From: Tetrahymena elliotti 4EA
Lineage: Eukaryota > Ciliophora > Oligohymenophorea > Hymenostomatida > Tetrahymenidae
DNA length: 64,000 nt
Reading direction: 5' to 3'
NCBI GenBank assembly: GCA_000231825.2
Contig: JH720293.1
Location: forward strand, 3,373,522-3,437,521
The translations under genes and the position numbers were made by a program. The notes beneath the pieces were generated by a model that saw only the letters and a list, made by a program, of their open reading frames with translations, did no database searches and was not told the origin of the DNA. This document shows positions 12,467-25,800 of the stretch, piece after piece; the first letter of the stretch is position 1; each line of letters opens with the position of its first letter.

Positions 12467-15063
12467 TCACTTCATTAAGGGGAAAGAGGTAGAGACCTTG
12501 TAACCAGCATCTTATTCTTCTTTCCATCTAGCAGTAATGGTCTTGAATTGAGTGAAGAATTTAACACCATTCTTACCATAGAAGTTCAAGTCACCACCGA
12601 AGGAACGCTTGCTACCGGTGAATGAGAACATAGGAAGAGGAACGGGAATGGGGAGGTTAATACCGATTTGACCGCATTCAATATTGTGTTAGAAGTATCT
12701 AGCAGCAGAACCAGATCTGGTGAAGATAGCAGTACCGTTACCGTATTGGTTTCTATTTTTTTAAAACATTCAAAAATTAGAAAACAATTTATTTTTAGAA
12801 TTCAAGAATTGGAAATCAAAATAAATATTTGAATGTAATTTAATAAAATTACGAGTTGATGAGTTAGATGGCTTCTTCAAGAGTATCAACATGGACAATG
12901 CAGAGGGCAGGTCCAAAAATTTCTTCTTGATAACAAGTCATATGAGTCTTGACGTTGTCAATAACAGTGGGTCCAACGAAGTTACCTTGAGGGTATTTGG
13001 AGTTAACGTAAGATCTACCATCCAAAGGAAGAGTAGCACCTTCAGCAACAGCGCTGTCGAGTAATCTCAAGACGTTCTTCTTGAGCTGTTAATAAAATTA
13101 AAAAATATGTTAAAATTTGATTTTCTTTAAACTAATTTATTTACATCAGCATAACAAAGAGGAGCAATATCAATACCATCTTCAGCACCGTTACCAAGTT
13201 TTAATTTCTTAACCTTTTCAACTAATTCAGGGACCCAGTTCTTGGTTTCTCCGACCATAACAGCAACAGAGAGAGCCATACATCTTTAACCAGTAGCACC
13301 AAAAGCAGCTGAGACTAAAGCATTGAGGGCATCTTCCTTATCACAGTCAGGCATGATAACACCGTGGTTCTTGGCACCCATGTTGACTTAAATTCTTTTG
13401 TGATGCTTGGCACCATTTTCATAAATGTAATCACCAGCCTTGTTACCACCAACGAAAGAGATAGCCTTAATGGTCTTGTCTTCACACATATGCTTGACAG
13501 TATCAAAACCACCGTGAACAACGTTAACGACACCCTTTGGGAGACCTATTTTATTTTTATTAAAAATAATTTTAGAAACACTCAGTAAAGATTCTTATCA
13601 ATTAATTATTTAATAATGCTTCAAACATATTTTTTTATTAAAATTTGATCTCAATTTGATAGAATTATAGGTATTTTCTATTTTACTAATTTAATCTATT
13701 ATCTTATAGTAATAATTATTATAACTATATTTATTTTTAAGTAAAGACCCTATCAATATACTCTATTTTTCTTGCTTAACTTACTAAATTACTTGAGATT
13801 ATTGTTTAATTTTGAAGAACCAAGTTTTATTGGATTTTAATGTTTTGCTATTTTATATTGTTTTTATATTTTTTAAGACTCTACTAAATTCTATTTATAT
13901 GGTTTTTTTTTGGGTTGAGATAGTAAAATAGCTCTATTTCTAATTTCTACTAAAACAATTTAAAGATTCTTACCAACTTCATGAAGAAGTTCCATGAGGA
14001 ATTAGGAGGTGTTAGGGACTCTTTCAGAGGGCTTCAAGACGAAGGTGTTACCACAGGTGATGGCATAAGGGAACATCCATAAAGGAATCATAGCAGGGAA
14101 GTTGAAGGGAGCAACACCACCACAAACACCCAAAGGAACTCTGTAGGAGTAAGTATCAACACCTCTAGCAATGTTTTCGATGGTTTCACCTTAGTAGATG
14201 TGGGAAATACCTTTATTTTAAAATATATTGTTAAGTAAGAATGCTACCTGTTGAATTTTAGTTAGATTTTCATAAACTAATTCTATTTTAATTATTTACC
14301 GCAAGCATGTTCAACAACTTCAAGACCTCTGATAACATCACCCTTAGCATCAGGGAGAGTCTTACCATTTTCAGCAGTGATGAGAGCAGCAAGCTTATCG
14401 ATGTTACTTCTAATTTTATCTTGATAAGCGAACATATATCTTTATCTGACCAAAAGAGGAACCTTTTTGATAGTTATGAAAAAACGTGAATTAAGAGATA
14501 GAGAGTATGCTTGAGTTTAGGTGCCACTAAAAATTCAACTATGCTCAAATTCTAAAATAAAATTAATAGAAAATAATTGCATACTTAAGACCAGGATTTG
14601 TAAGCTTCAGCAGCAACTGAAACTGCTTGGTTGAATTCAGCTTCAGTAGTTTAAGGAACCTTGGAGATAAGTTCTTGAGTGGCAGGATTTCTAATTTCGA
14701 AGAATTAGGTAGCCTTGGATTGAACGAATTCACCATTGATAAAGTTAGGGAGAACCTATTTTGAATAGATAATATAAAGTAAGCAATTTGTTTAAGTTTG
14801 TTTTGAAGTATTTAATGGAGTTGGCATTATTTTAGAAATTCTGATCATTTTCTACCTAAAATAAAACCTGACCACAAACCATAACCACCATAATAATACA
14901 AAAATATAAATTAAAAATACCTTGGAGAAATGGAACATGTTCTTGTTGTAAAGAGCACTAACGGCCTAAAGATTATATGGAGATAAAAGTTAATAATATG
15001 TAGGTATTAGGTAGTTGATAAATTATATACCTTCTTGTTTCTGTAGAGATGAGACATAAGCAT
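12467..15063 (-). CDS. Methylmalonate-semialdehyde dehydrogenase (acylating), mitochondrial
   Basis: CoA-acylating aldehyde dehydrogenase of valine and pyrimidine catabolism: it oxidises methylmalonate or malonate semialdehyde to propionyl- or acetyl-CoA with NAD. Eight exons give 522 aa: 15031-15063, 14921-14965, 14585-14755, 14300-14462, 13974-14210, 13145-13545, 12853-13085, 12467-12752; all phases agree. The first two exons code a basic, Ser/Tyr-containing leader without acidic residues, fitting a mitochondrial presequence. The body shows [38 protein letters not shown] with the nucleophilic Cys at 13280-13282, EEIFGPALC and [19 protein letters not shown]. The conserved Gln of GQRC is TAA, which fixes the genetic code. 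The intron at 13546-13973 is unusually long (428 nt). Full family length, no sign of decay. Confidence 0.97.
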
Positions 15064-15283
15064 TTTATTAATAGGTGGTAGATGGATATATGAATATCTT
15101 TTTTATTTTTTTCCTTTTGAAATTTGATATATTTTTTAATAATTTATTATTATACACGAATTATCTATATCTTAAAGTTTTTAATTTAAAAATTTATATC
15201 TCTCATCACCACCTCACAAAAATTAAACAAAAATGATGAAAATCAATTAATTAAGATTTTTATTTAGGATAAAAAAAGTTGTA

Positions 15284-15590
15284 TCATTACTTTAATTTTG
15301 ATTTCTAGTTGATTAATAGATCTTAATCATCATCAATTTTCTCATTTCTCTTTCGAGATTTTCCTTTCATCAAACTTTCTTAGATTCTATCACTTACTTT
15401 ATTATCTTTACAATTTCACACCAGGTGTATTTAATTTTTTACACTTTACACCATGACCTTATTTTTATTATCTGTATAGGCAAAAATGAGCATATTATGT
15501 ACCAGTGCAATCATATTAGAGAAATTTATCATCAATTGGACCAGTATTTGAATTAAACATTTAAATTTGTTATTTCTAAGTTCTATGCAT
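15284..15590 (-). CDS. Possible small two-exon gene, 83 aa, function unknown
   Basis: On the minus strand, a higher-GC patch reads MHRTQKQQIQMFNSNTG onward with several Cys and His (DCTGTQYAHFCLYRQQ). It then crosses a 55-nt GT-AG intron (15397-15451, phase 1) into a basic end containing MKGKSRKRNEK, with TGA at 15284-15286. Intron length and phase fit the rest of the window. The opposite strand also has an open, splice-compatible frame here, starting left of 15420 and running right through an intron ending near 15479, so the strand is not certain. A chance frame remains possible, because only TGA stops translation. Confidence 0.35.
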
Positions 15591-17101
15591 TGCTTAACTC
15601 CTTAAAATTTTGGTAAATCTTTCGTTTCTTTTATCCAAAAAATTAAGGATAAAAATATTCAGTAATTTAAGATACAGTATACTAAAGTGACGAATTATCA
15701 AGTCAAAGTACTTAATATACCCAAAAGATTTTAACTAACATTTATTGGTTCATTTTTCCTCTATTTAGTAATAATTATCAAGAATTCTTAATCCTAAATA
15801 GAAAATATGATATAATAGTTAATTATAAACGAATCATTAATTTTTATTTTACTTACATATTTTTAATTACTATCTCCACCACCTTTCATCTAATTTTCTA
15901 TATCAGCTATGATTTAAAAGTTAAGCTTTAATTTATAAACCTATAATTACATGTATTATCAACTATAAAACATCTTTCATTATACATTAATCTTTTATTC
16001 AAAAACAGAAAATTTATATTCTAAGATTTCAACTATTCAATTTAAGATTTGGAGGTCAAATTTATGATTTAGATCAATCAACTTTTTTATACGTCAAATT
16101 TATGTATAATTTGAATTTTACATGTGTTTTTTCCTGATAAAATCATCAAAAAAATTAATTTTCTAAGTTTCTAAATTTATTCTTTTACATTTAATAGCAA
16201 ATAATTAAAATATCTTTTAAAAATAATATATCGAATTTCTGTTACTTAGAATAAATATTATTTTTTAATAATTTAGTAAATATTTATAATATTTTATTAG
16301 TGTACAAACTTTTGAAATTAATTTTTATTTAATATTATCTAATTTTTGTTTGCACTAAACAAAATATAGTTATAAATACTTGTTAATCATTAATATTGAT
16401 TAATTCTAATCCAAAATTCTACACTATTTTATTAATTAAATTGCATTTAAGTTTTTAAATAATTAAAATATTTTTTAGTTAATATAAAAAGAAATTTTCT
16501 TAAATGGGAAATTAAATTTTAATTCTATCAATAAATTATTCATTTTTTTTTCTTTTATCTTTTCTATTTAAGACAATAAAATAGGAAAATTAGTAATTAA
16601 ATAAATATTTTTATTTTAGTATTATTATCCTTTATTACTTTTTTTTACTTTTCTCTCATAAAATAGCATGAAGTTAAATGATATTTATCATCTTTTAAAA
16701 AAATTGTATCATATAAAGATTAATAAAAAGAAGGAGTCAAAATTTATTTTTGATTGAATAGAAATTTGAAGATCTTATTGAAAAAAGTTATATTCTTTAA
16801 AAATGAATAGTTTCGTTCACAATGAGAAATGTATTATAAGTCATTTATTTATTGATTGAATGAATGAATGAAAATTAAAAACACTATTATTGATCAAATT
16901 ACATCAAAAAAAGTCAATAATACTGTTTAAGATTGAATTAAATAAAAAATAAATATAACCAATAGCGGTAGACTATCAATAAAAAAGATAATAATTTTAA
17001 ATAAAAAGTGAATATTTAGCTAGACTTTCATTTACAAATTCAGAAGATTATTTAAATCAAAAATAGCTTAATTTATAAAAAAATATTTTGAATTTAGTTA
17101 A
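15591..17101. other. Intergenic stretch of 1.5 kb
   Basis: AT-rich with many T and A runs and a short ATGA-type simple repeat near 16855-16872. A plus-strand frame runs open through about 15480-16120 and includes a hydrophobic segment near 15845-15920. I cannot find a start or a coherent exon set for it, so I do not call it a gene. Confidence 0.4.
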
Positions 17102-18694
17102 ATGCATTCCTCAGTTCATACTGTAGATTCTATATAATCTTAAAGAATTGTGCATGATTAGATTAATTCTTCTCATTCTAAGTAGTAATTCTCCTTCCCT
17201 AAATAAGAAAGATTTTTAAATAGCAAAAAAAGTTACTGCAAATCTGCATCATATCAATTAGGTAGTTAATTAAATAAAAGGTCAACAGGGCTTGGATTTG
17301 GCTATAAAAGTGATTTTACTAAAGGTGATTTAGAAAAACCAGGTCCTGATAGATACTCAGTGGTCAGTATTTTTGAAGTAGAAAATTCAAAGAAAAAAGG
17401 GTTCACATTTAGTCTTGGTAGAGAAGTAAATAAAAAATGACTTATTTTGTGAGATAATTTAAAAATAGTAGAATATATTAAATGGATTTTTTTTATTTTA
17501 AATTCAATTATTAATTATTGAAATCAAAATCTCTCATATTTAAAAATAGAATATTTATTCTTTTTAAATACCCAAATAATTTATGAGCAATAATCAAAAG
17601 AAAGTATACCTTTTAAATAAATAAAAAAATAATTGGAAGTATTAAATGGAGATTTTATAAAATATTTTTTAATAAAAAGAAAATAAAATTTAGATAAGTA
17701 TTACCTAAGAAACTCACTCCTGGTCCTGGATACTATAATATTGACGACTCAACAAAATCAAGAAAATATTTATATTCCATGGGACAAAGGACAGTTTATC
17801 CATGTAAAATAAATATGAAAAATGTTTATTTTTAATAAGAATAAATAAAATTTTATTAGTTTCTATCTCTACTTCAAAGCATGTTCCTGGGCCAGATGCT
17901 TATGATATTGAGGGAATGAACAAGACAGGAAGCTATTTTGTTTCTAAGTATTCTGGTAGCAAGGCTTCAGTTTTTGCTCCTCCAACTAGTACTAGGTTTT
18001 CTTACATGAATAGAAGTACATCTTTAATTATAAATTCACAGAAATAAAATAATTTTTTACTTAAATAGATAAATATATTCCAGGACCTGGTGCTTATAAT
18101 TTTGAAGCATTTACTTAAATAGGAAAATATCAAAATTCTAAATTACGTTCAGTTGCTGGAGGAAGATTTTCTTAGGAAGGAAGATAAAACTATGTGAACA
18201 AAGATGCAGTTCTGAGTAAAAATTTATTTTTTTAGATTTTTTAGAGATGTTTTGGATTTATTTAAGGTATTTTATCAAATAATATTCTAAAATGAAAAGG
18301 ATAAAATCAAGATTAATTCTCATTAAATGTAAAAAAGAAAATATGGGAAAGTAATAAGGTTTTTTTTCAAAATTTAGAAATATTGCTTTCTACTTAAATC
18401 AATAAATAATAGTAGTTTATTTTAATATTCAATATTTCATTTAAAGGCCCTGGACCTGGAGCTTACAGAGTTCTTTCAGAGTTTGGAGATACAGATTTTC
18501 CTCCCATTAATGGTAGTCCTAAAGCGATGAATAAAACATCTAAGACTTAATCACTTTCCTCTTTTAAACATTCTTCTTCAACAAAAGCTAATCCTTAGTT
18601 TTCAGAGTAAAAGGGATCTTAAAAAAATTTGAAAACTTAGGCATCGAACTAGAGTGGACCATATAAATAAAAGAGCTAAGAAAATCAGGCTTGA
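17102..18694 (+). CDS. STPGR/SHIPPO (sperm-tail PG-rich) repeat protein
   Basis: Proteins of this class (ODF3/CIMAP-like) associate with ciliary and other stable microtubules, several of them as microtubule inner proteins. Five PGPxxY-type cores are visible, one per exon region: KPGPDRYSV (near 17338), TPGPGYYNI (17718), VPGPDAYDI (17883), IPGPGAYNF (18078) and GPGPGAYRV (18446). The ATG at 17102 opens MHSSVHTVDSIQ. Introns separate the repeats. The junction between about 17427 and 17700 is unresolved, since a small exon may lie inside it. The C-terminus is Ser/Gln/Lys-rich and ends at TGA 18692-18694. An axonemal or cortical microtubule role is inference from the family. Confidence 0.85.
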
Positions 18695-19737
18695 TCATTA
18701 ATTTGAAATGCATGACATAAATGAAAAAACAATATGAGAATAAAATAAAAATGCAAGAAATAGGAATGATATTTGTATTTCTTTACCAAAATAGATTATA
18801 AAATCAAGTTTCAAAAAAGCAATTATTTATTTATTAGTAATTATTACATCTGATTGTCTTCATTTTATTCAATTCTTCTTCTCTTATTTACAATTCTTAA
18901 TAATAAATTTTTCAAATTTGTGGTTGTTATTTTATAGATGACAATGGAAGGGATTTTATCCAAAAAAATAGAAACATTATTAGAAATCAGTTTAAATTGA
19001 GTTATGAATATCTAAGATCTAAATTGTTTACAAATTTAACATAATTGTTTAAAAAGCTAAAAAATGCTTTGAAAGATTCTTCAAAAATTCAAAATAAAAT
19101 TAATTTTTTTTCACTGTTTCTATTTTATTTTGAGTAATTATAATATTTTAAATAATCATTCACAAGGTTTATTTTTGAAATAGAGATTATTATCCATTTT
19201 CGTACCTTGATATTTGAAAATTTTTACAAAAAAGTTGTTAAAATCCTTATTAGTAATTGTTAATACTATATTTGACCTATTTAAAAATAATCCTTGAAAA
19301 TAAATAAATAAATGGGGTTTGAGAATTAAAATTAGTTTATTGAAAACTATCAAACATGTATCTGCCTAATTTACTTTAATGTTGAGGAAGAAGTGTTTTC
19401 TTTTTTCTTAGCGCAGGTTGCGTTTCAGTAAAAAGTAAAAAAATTTGAATTTTTAATTGAAGAGAAAAAATTTTTAAAAAAGATACCATAATAGATACTA
19501 AGTTCCGATTAAAAGGGAAATTTAAAAAATAGTTGAAATTATGTTATAAATAATTACAAAATTGAAGATACTGTATCTATCTTTCTTAAATTCATATTTT
19601 TTATTATTTTTTGATAACAAATAAAGAAATCTGATGAACTAATCTTTTTGATTTACATAATTATTATAATCAAAAAAATATTAAAAAGTTTGCTAAAACC
19701 TTAGCGATTACAAAATAATAACACATAGAACATAAAA
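18695..19737. other. Intergenic stretch of about 1 kb
   Basis: No gene is supported. The one GC-rich patch, GCGCAGGTTGCGTTTC near 19410-19426, has a small inverted component (GCGCA/TGCGT) but no larger RNA-like structure that I can see. Confidence 0.4.
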
Positions 19738-22068
19738 ATGGACGCTGAGTTTGATTTTAAAGATCAACAACCATTCCCCTACTTTCCCTATGCAAGTAAT
19801 TAACTAAGCTATTTTAATAGCTCACCTTTTGGAAAATTTAATTATTACCCACGAAGTCCTGCCTACTTCATGAATAATACTGCTAATTCTTATCGCTAAA
19901 AGAAGAGTCTTGGAAGTCATAACGGTAATGCCTTACACTAAAACAATCAATCCATATAAAACCCCTATCAAAATGGGAGCAACATTTCTCAATTCATTCA
20001 TAAAGACAATAAATTTGATGACCCTAATAAGGCCATCTCCAATTTTGAAAATTGCATCTAAGAAGACTAAGACAGACCTATGAACGAAAATAATTTTGGT
20101 TATCAGTTACAGAACTATACTCCTTACAATAAGAAAAGTTTCAGTGAATTTAATAATGATTACTCGTACCATGAAATATAAAATAAAAATATTATTTTAA
20201 ATAACAATAACAACAGTAGTTATAATAATGCTAGTAATAGCAGTAATAACAATAATAACTATAACATTTATAACCATAATAGTAACTTTATGTAAAGCAT
20301 GAGCAGTAATAATAATAATAAACTATAAAACTCAATTCCAGATAAAATTACTAAAAATGAAATTAATTTTATTTCAAATTAACAACCATAAAAGACAACT
20401 CGTGGAAGAGGGCGTCCTAAAAAGAATTCACAGTTACCTTAAACTGTAAAAAAAATAAAAGCTAGAGGCTGTATTATTAAAAAAAGAAAGCAGATTGTCA
20501 GTAGCTCTTCTGATATTGAAGATGAAATATAAGAAGAGTATTTAAAAGAAGTGTAAGAAGATAGCAGTGATTTAAAAAACTCTGAAAAATATAAGAGCTC
20601 AATTGACTCAATGAAAGCTGAAGAGGAATCTCTTGTTTCAAGTTATTAATCTAAATCTAAATCAAAAACAAAACAAAATTAATAATATTAGATTACAACT
20701 AGAAAATCTAGTAAAACCAACAAAAATGAATAATAGCTTACTAAAATAACTAAAAATGAAAATAAAGAGAAAAGTAGCAAAAGATTAGATTCTAGAGAAA
20801 GAGAATTCAATAGAGATGGGTCTCAAAGTAAATTATAAAATATATAATAAATAAGTAATATGATAATTTAAGGAGGTAAATAATTTGGATCGCCCGGAAG
20901 TGTAAAATAAATAAAAGAAAAATTTATTTAGTAAAGAAACAAGCAGATGTTTCCTAACCTAGCAGAAGATAACATAAACTTCTTCCCTCTTCTGCTAAGA
21001 CCAAATTAGCTTTAATAAAAATATTAAAATAAAAAAAAATTTATAAAAAGAGAAAATAAAAATATGAATTAGTAAATTGTAAGTTCATCTGAGATTACAT
21101 ATTTGAATGAATCTAATTAAAATCAAAAAAATACATCAAAGAAATTATCAGAATAAAATAATAAATTAAAGCAAAATAGTAAATCAAATTCACATGAAAA
21201 CAATATCCAACAGAAACTTTCTGAGTAATAAAATTAAGATTAGGAGCAAAAGTAGTAACACAAATCAGACATTCAATAAGAAAAAAGCGAAAATGAAGGG
21301 TTGTAAGAAAAAACAACAAATTCTCACTCAAGTTCAACTCAGAATGAAGCTAGAGATATATCGCTAGACAGAAAGGAGTCTCCTAAATAATAAAATTTTG
21401 ATCCCTAACTTGATAACATAAGCTAAAATGATGAATTGGCGAACAGGAGCACTACATTAAATTCAATAATCCAAAGCTCCTCTTTGAAGAATTTAAATAA
21501 AAAATACCTTCATTCTACAAAAATCTCCTAAAAGATGAATAGATACTCCAACATTAATAAGAAAGGAGCAAAAAACTCCCAGATAGTTCTGAAAAAAAAA
21601 CTTATCAAAAAATACAATAATAGAAATCAATTTAAACAAAATTAATAACACTTGAATTCATAAAAAATGCCTCTAAATGGTTTTCCTTTTAATGCAAATT
21701 TCTAATTTTTAATTAATCAAATTAGAACTTTAAATTAGAATTCCAAGTTACAGCCAATAAATTTTGGAGAATAAGAGGAGTACGAAAAAAAATATGAAAA
21801 TGAAATTAATATTATTGAAAAATAAAGTTTTCTTTATTTAAGTATTGGCAAACAGCTCTAGCAATTAGCTTCCGTCTTAAAATAAAAATACCATAATTAT
21901 TTTTTCTAAAGACAGATAAGTATGTCATAGAAGTTAGTTAGAGAGGAAAGAGGAATTTCTCATAAGCCACAAAGCATAAATAATAACAAAAATTTTGTTC
22001 ATCCTAATAATTTTTATCAAATCTTACCATCTCATCTAATAAATGGATCTTTTGTAAAATAAGAATGA
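19738..22068 (+). CDS. AT-hook protein, 776 aa, Asn/Gln/Ser/Lys-rich
   Basis: An intronless frame opens at the ATG at 19738 (MDAEFDFKDQQPFPYFP) and ends at TGA 22066-22068. Residues 222-229 read RGRGRPKK inside a basic context (TTRGRGRPKKNSQ), a canonical AT-hook that binds the minor groove of AT-rich DNA. Another basic patch, KKIKARGCIIKKRKQ, lies just after it. The rest is low complexity: Asn/Ser runs before the hook, a Glu/Asp/Ser block right after it, and Gln/Asn/Ser/Lys tracts with a basic segment near residue 620. No catalytic domain is visible. A chromatin-associated nuclear protein is the natural reading; only the AT-hook supports it. Confidence 0.8.
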
Positions 22069-22888
22069 AAAGCTCTGAATAAAGCCACAACATATATACA
22101 TATACACAAAAACAAAAAAATACTTTTTCTTAAACTTAAAATCACCTATAAACTTAAATCGAGTTAAATTACTCAACAATAATGCTGTCTGTCAACATAA
22201 AATTAAAAAATAATAACCAAAATTTTCATTAACTGTAATCAAAATATGATATATTCTGTTATTTATCTAATAATAATATAAAATATTATTTAGCTGCTAA
22301 ACTTTATCTTTTTGTGTTAAATTTTCCCTATTTTACTATTACACACCAAAATACAATTTACAATTCTAATATTTAATAATAGCATTTCACCTAATTGGAA
22401 ACGGTAATTAAATTATCAAAAAATAAATCTAAATAAACTATTCATCTTTGAATAACTTAAGATTAACGTTTGTGAAATTCAAAATAAAGTTTTTTGAAAA
22501 ACTGATTAGGAAATTTTACATCTAATTCAACTACACATTTAGAAAAAAATTTTATAATCTAAAATATTTCTAAAATTTATTATGATATTAAAAATAACTC
22601 TTATGTAAAATATATTTAAATTACCTAATAATCACATTATTAAAATTATGGTAAAAATTTTAACTACCTGTTTAAAAAAACTTAAAGATTTTATCATACA
22701 TAATTAATATTTATGGTCATGTAGAAAATATTTAACAATATCAAATATATTCTTATTTATTAATTAAAGTTTATTGTTTAATTTAATAATTTAATTTTTG
22801 AAGTTTTTTAACAACCATTACTTATTTTAAGAGAGATATTTACATTAGAAAATAAATTTTCATTAATTTTAAAAAGGAGATTTATTTA
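22069..22888. other. AT-rich stretch between convergent 3' ends
   Basis: Lies between the ends of the AT-hook gene and the CNB-domain gene. I see only A/T-rich sequence with no feature I can support. Confidence 0.5.
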
Positions 22889-25800
22889 TCAAGAAAATTA
22901 TGGTGCAGGAGTTGTAGGTAGAGACCCATTTTTTTTGATTGTATAATTTTAAGATTTAATTTGAGTTAGAATTTCTTTTTATCTTTATTAGATTTCTTTC
23001 TATGTTTTGGATGAGCCTTAAATTGGTGTTTTAGAGAATTTTTCATTTATTTAGCCTAACTCATTATTAGTTTCAATATAAATATCATATGGAAGATCAT
23101 AGTTATTTGTTTATGCTGGGTTATTATATAAATGATCTTCAGAGATATTTTATTCTAAAAAAGATTACTATAGATCACTAGTATTATATAATGCATATTA
23201 ATTACTTAATTATTCATATTCTTAAATTTTTTTTTTGTAAAACTTTTTATATTTCCTAAGATTATTTTTCACAGCAGTAGAATTCTAGACTTAATACGGT
23301 CTAATTTAGTCTTATGAACTAGCTTTTGCTTGGTTTTTACTATAGAGAATTTCATTCTTATGGACATGCTTTAATTTTCTTTTAATGTAATTATAAAACA
23401 GCATTAGAGATGTTTAAGAATTATGCTCAAACTTTGTATTGAAAAGATAAGGATTTAAATCCTTTCCTTCCTCTAATTTATTCATTTATAATTTGATTTT
23501 CTAATCAGCTTCTCTTGCGAATTCATCTTCTGGATAAATATACTTTTAAACATATGATTTTCTTAGCTCAGATTATGAAATTTCTTTACCTTAAGAAGCT
23601 TTATTAGAAAACTATTGTAAATGATTTAAGATATTTTTTTTTGCAAATATTTGATTTTCAATATATTCATCACCATCCAATATTCCCTCTTCTTCTTAAA
23701 CACATTTTTTTATGAAATGAAAATTATTGCTTAATTTAAACTAAGGATTAACTATTAAATTTTCAAACTCTTATTTCATTTTCATTTCACTCAAGGATTT
23801 CTCATTTTTAGAATTAAAATTTGAATGAGTATTATTCCCAAATGGTAATTAAGGCTTTCTTGTTTAGCTTCCTTTTGTTGTAGGTCTTTTGCTTAAACTA
23901 GTGCTTACTTATGAAACATTCATGTTATATGAGTCCATGTTTTTCATAGTTAAGTAAGATTAAGCTGTTGTATTCATTTATTTTAAATTTCTACAATTCT
24001 CTGTATTATATTTTTTTTCATTCAAAAATTCTCTTTAATGGTGAGGTGATAATCTTGATTAATTTCTGCTGTTTTTAGTATCTTAAGCTTCATTCATGTT
24101 TATTGTTTTTACAGTTTATGATTAAAATATTTAGTTTTACTGTTGTCTATTTTAATATCTACTTAATACTTTTATTCTTGCATGAGCTTGACTAGATTAT
24201 GATCTCTCTTATCCTTTTAGAAATTCTGTAGAATTTTATTCAAACATACTTAAGTTATTTATATTATCTTGATTATGCTTTGAAATTTCTTGTTTTTATT
24301 CTTAATTTTTTAATTTATTCTGCTAAATTCTAAAAGATCTCTCATTAGGAGCAGACATTCTATTTTAGGCTGATGTTTTTAAGGTTCTCTGTGGCTTTGA
24401 AGCAGTAGATAGGGCAGTTCTAGCTTATAAAATATTTTCATTCATTTGATTGATCTACATTGATGTGTTTTAAGAAATATCTTAATCTTAAACTTTTGGT
24501 GCAGGTACGTTAGATGAATACTAAAAAGATTTACTTTTATCTTTTTATTTATATCTATGATTACTCTTTTAGGTTTATAAGTTTATTTATCCAAAATCTT
24601 ATTTAGATTTATTTTAAGTGCTTTTAATAGGTATTTTTAATTAAATGTATTAATTTGTTATAGAATTAAGTTTTTCATCAACTAAAGAACCTCCACTTTT
24701 TTATCTTAGATTTTTTATTGGAATATTATTGTTTCTTTGAAGATCACTTTTATTAACAGGATACTTAAATTCATCACCAAGCTTTTTTTGTTGAGAATTC
24801 TTATTTGAATGCTAAACACTTAGATTGCTAATAATTAAATTATTGGAAAATGAAACTGTATCATTACTTTCATTTGGATTAATCTAAATATCTCTCTTGG
24901 CTTAATTAACATTTAAATGATCAGAGTATTTAGATGACTATACTGTGACTGCTTTTTAATTATTAATGCTTGTTTAAGAAGGTATTTAAATTTTTAAATG
25001 ACTGTATTCAGTATTTGACATGATAATGTCTTTTTTCCAAATAATATCTTCTTCTTTTATATCTTTAGGATCTAAAGTAGTTGCTTATTTTTTTGGATTT
25101 TTAACTTAGTTATCAGCTGCGATATTATTTGCGATTTCAGTTTAATCATTGTTTTCCCCCTCTATAAAGCATGACAAAGATCTTCTTTTCATCTTTAAAG
25201 ATTTAGCATCCTAAATTTATTTTTAATTGTAATACTGAATGAGATCATTAGTTTTTTCTTAACTATCAACTATTTCTTCCTTCTATGTTTATTTGATTTA
25301 TTGTGTATTGTTTGGAGTACTTCCATTAACAGTAATGCTTATATTTGTTTTTAAAAGCTAGCTGATATCTTAATTATTATTTGGCCTTTTTCTCTTAATT
25401 GATTTTTGAGAATTCATAGTTTTCAAAGATTTATTTTATTCATTAGCAGCACTTTATTCAGATGCTAAAAACATATTATTTACCATAATGTCTACTTACT
25501 ATTTTTTAGGTGTAGCTTTTTATTAATATGGATACCTTTATAACATATCATCTAGCTTTGCTACTTTAGAGAATCTAGGTGGTACTTAAATGTTAGAGCT
25601 GTTACCCTCTTTGTGAGTATTACTCATCTTTTGATTTAAAATTGAATGACCATTACTTGTTTAAATATTTTAGCTATTTTTTAATGGGGTTTACTGTAAC
25701 TTAGGAGATAAACTTCTATTAGTTTATCTATTATTGTTAACAGAACTTGCGTTTTCTTAGTTAACTTAATGATTAAAGCTTTACTGAGTTAGAAAATACT

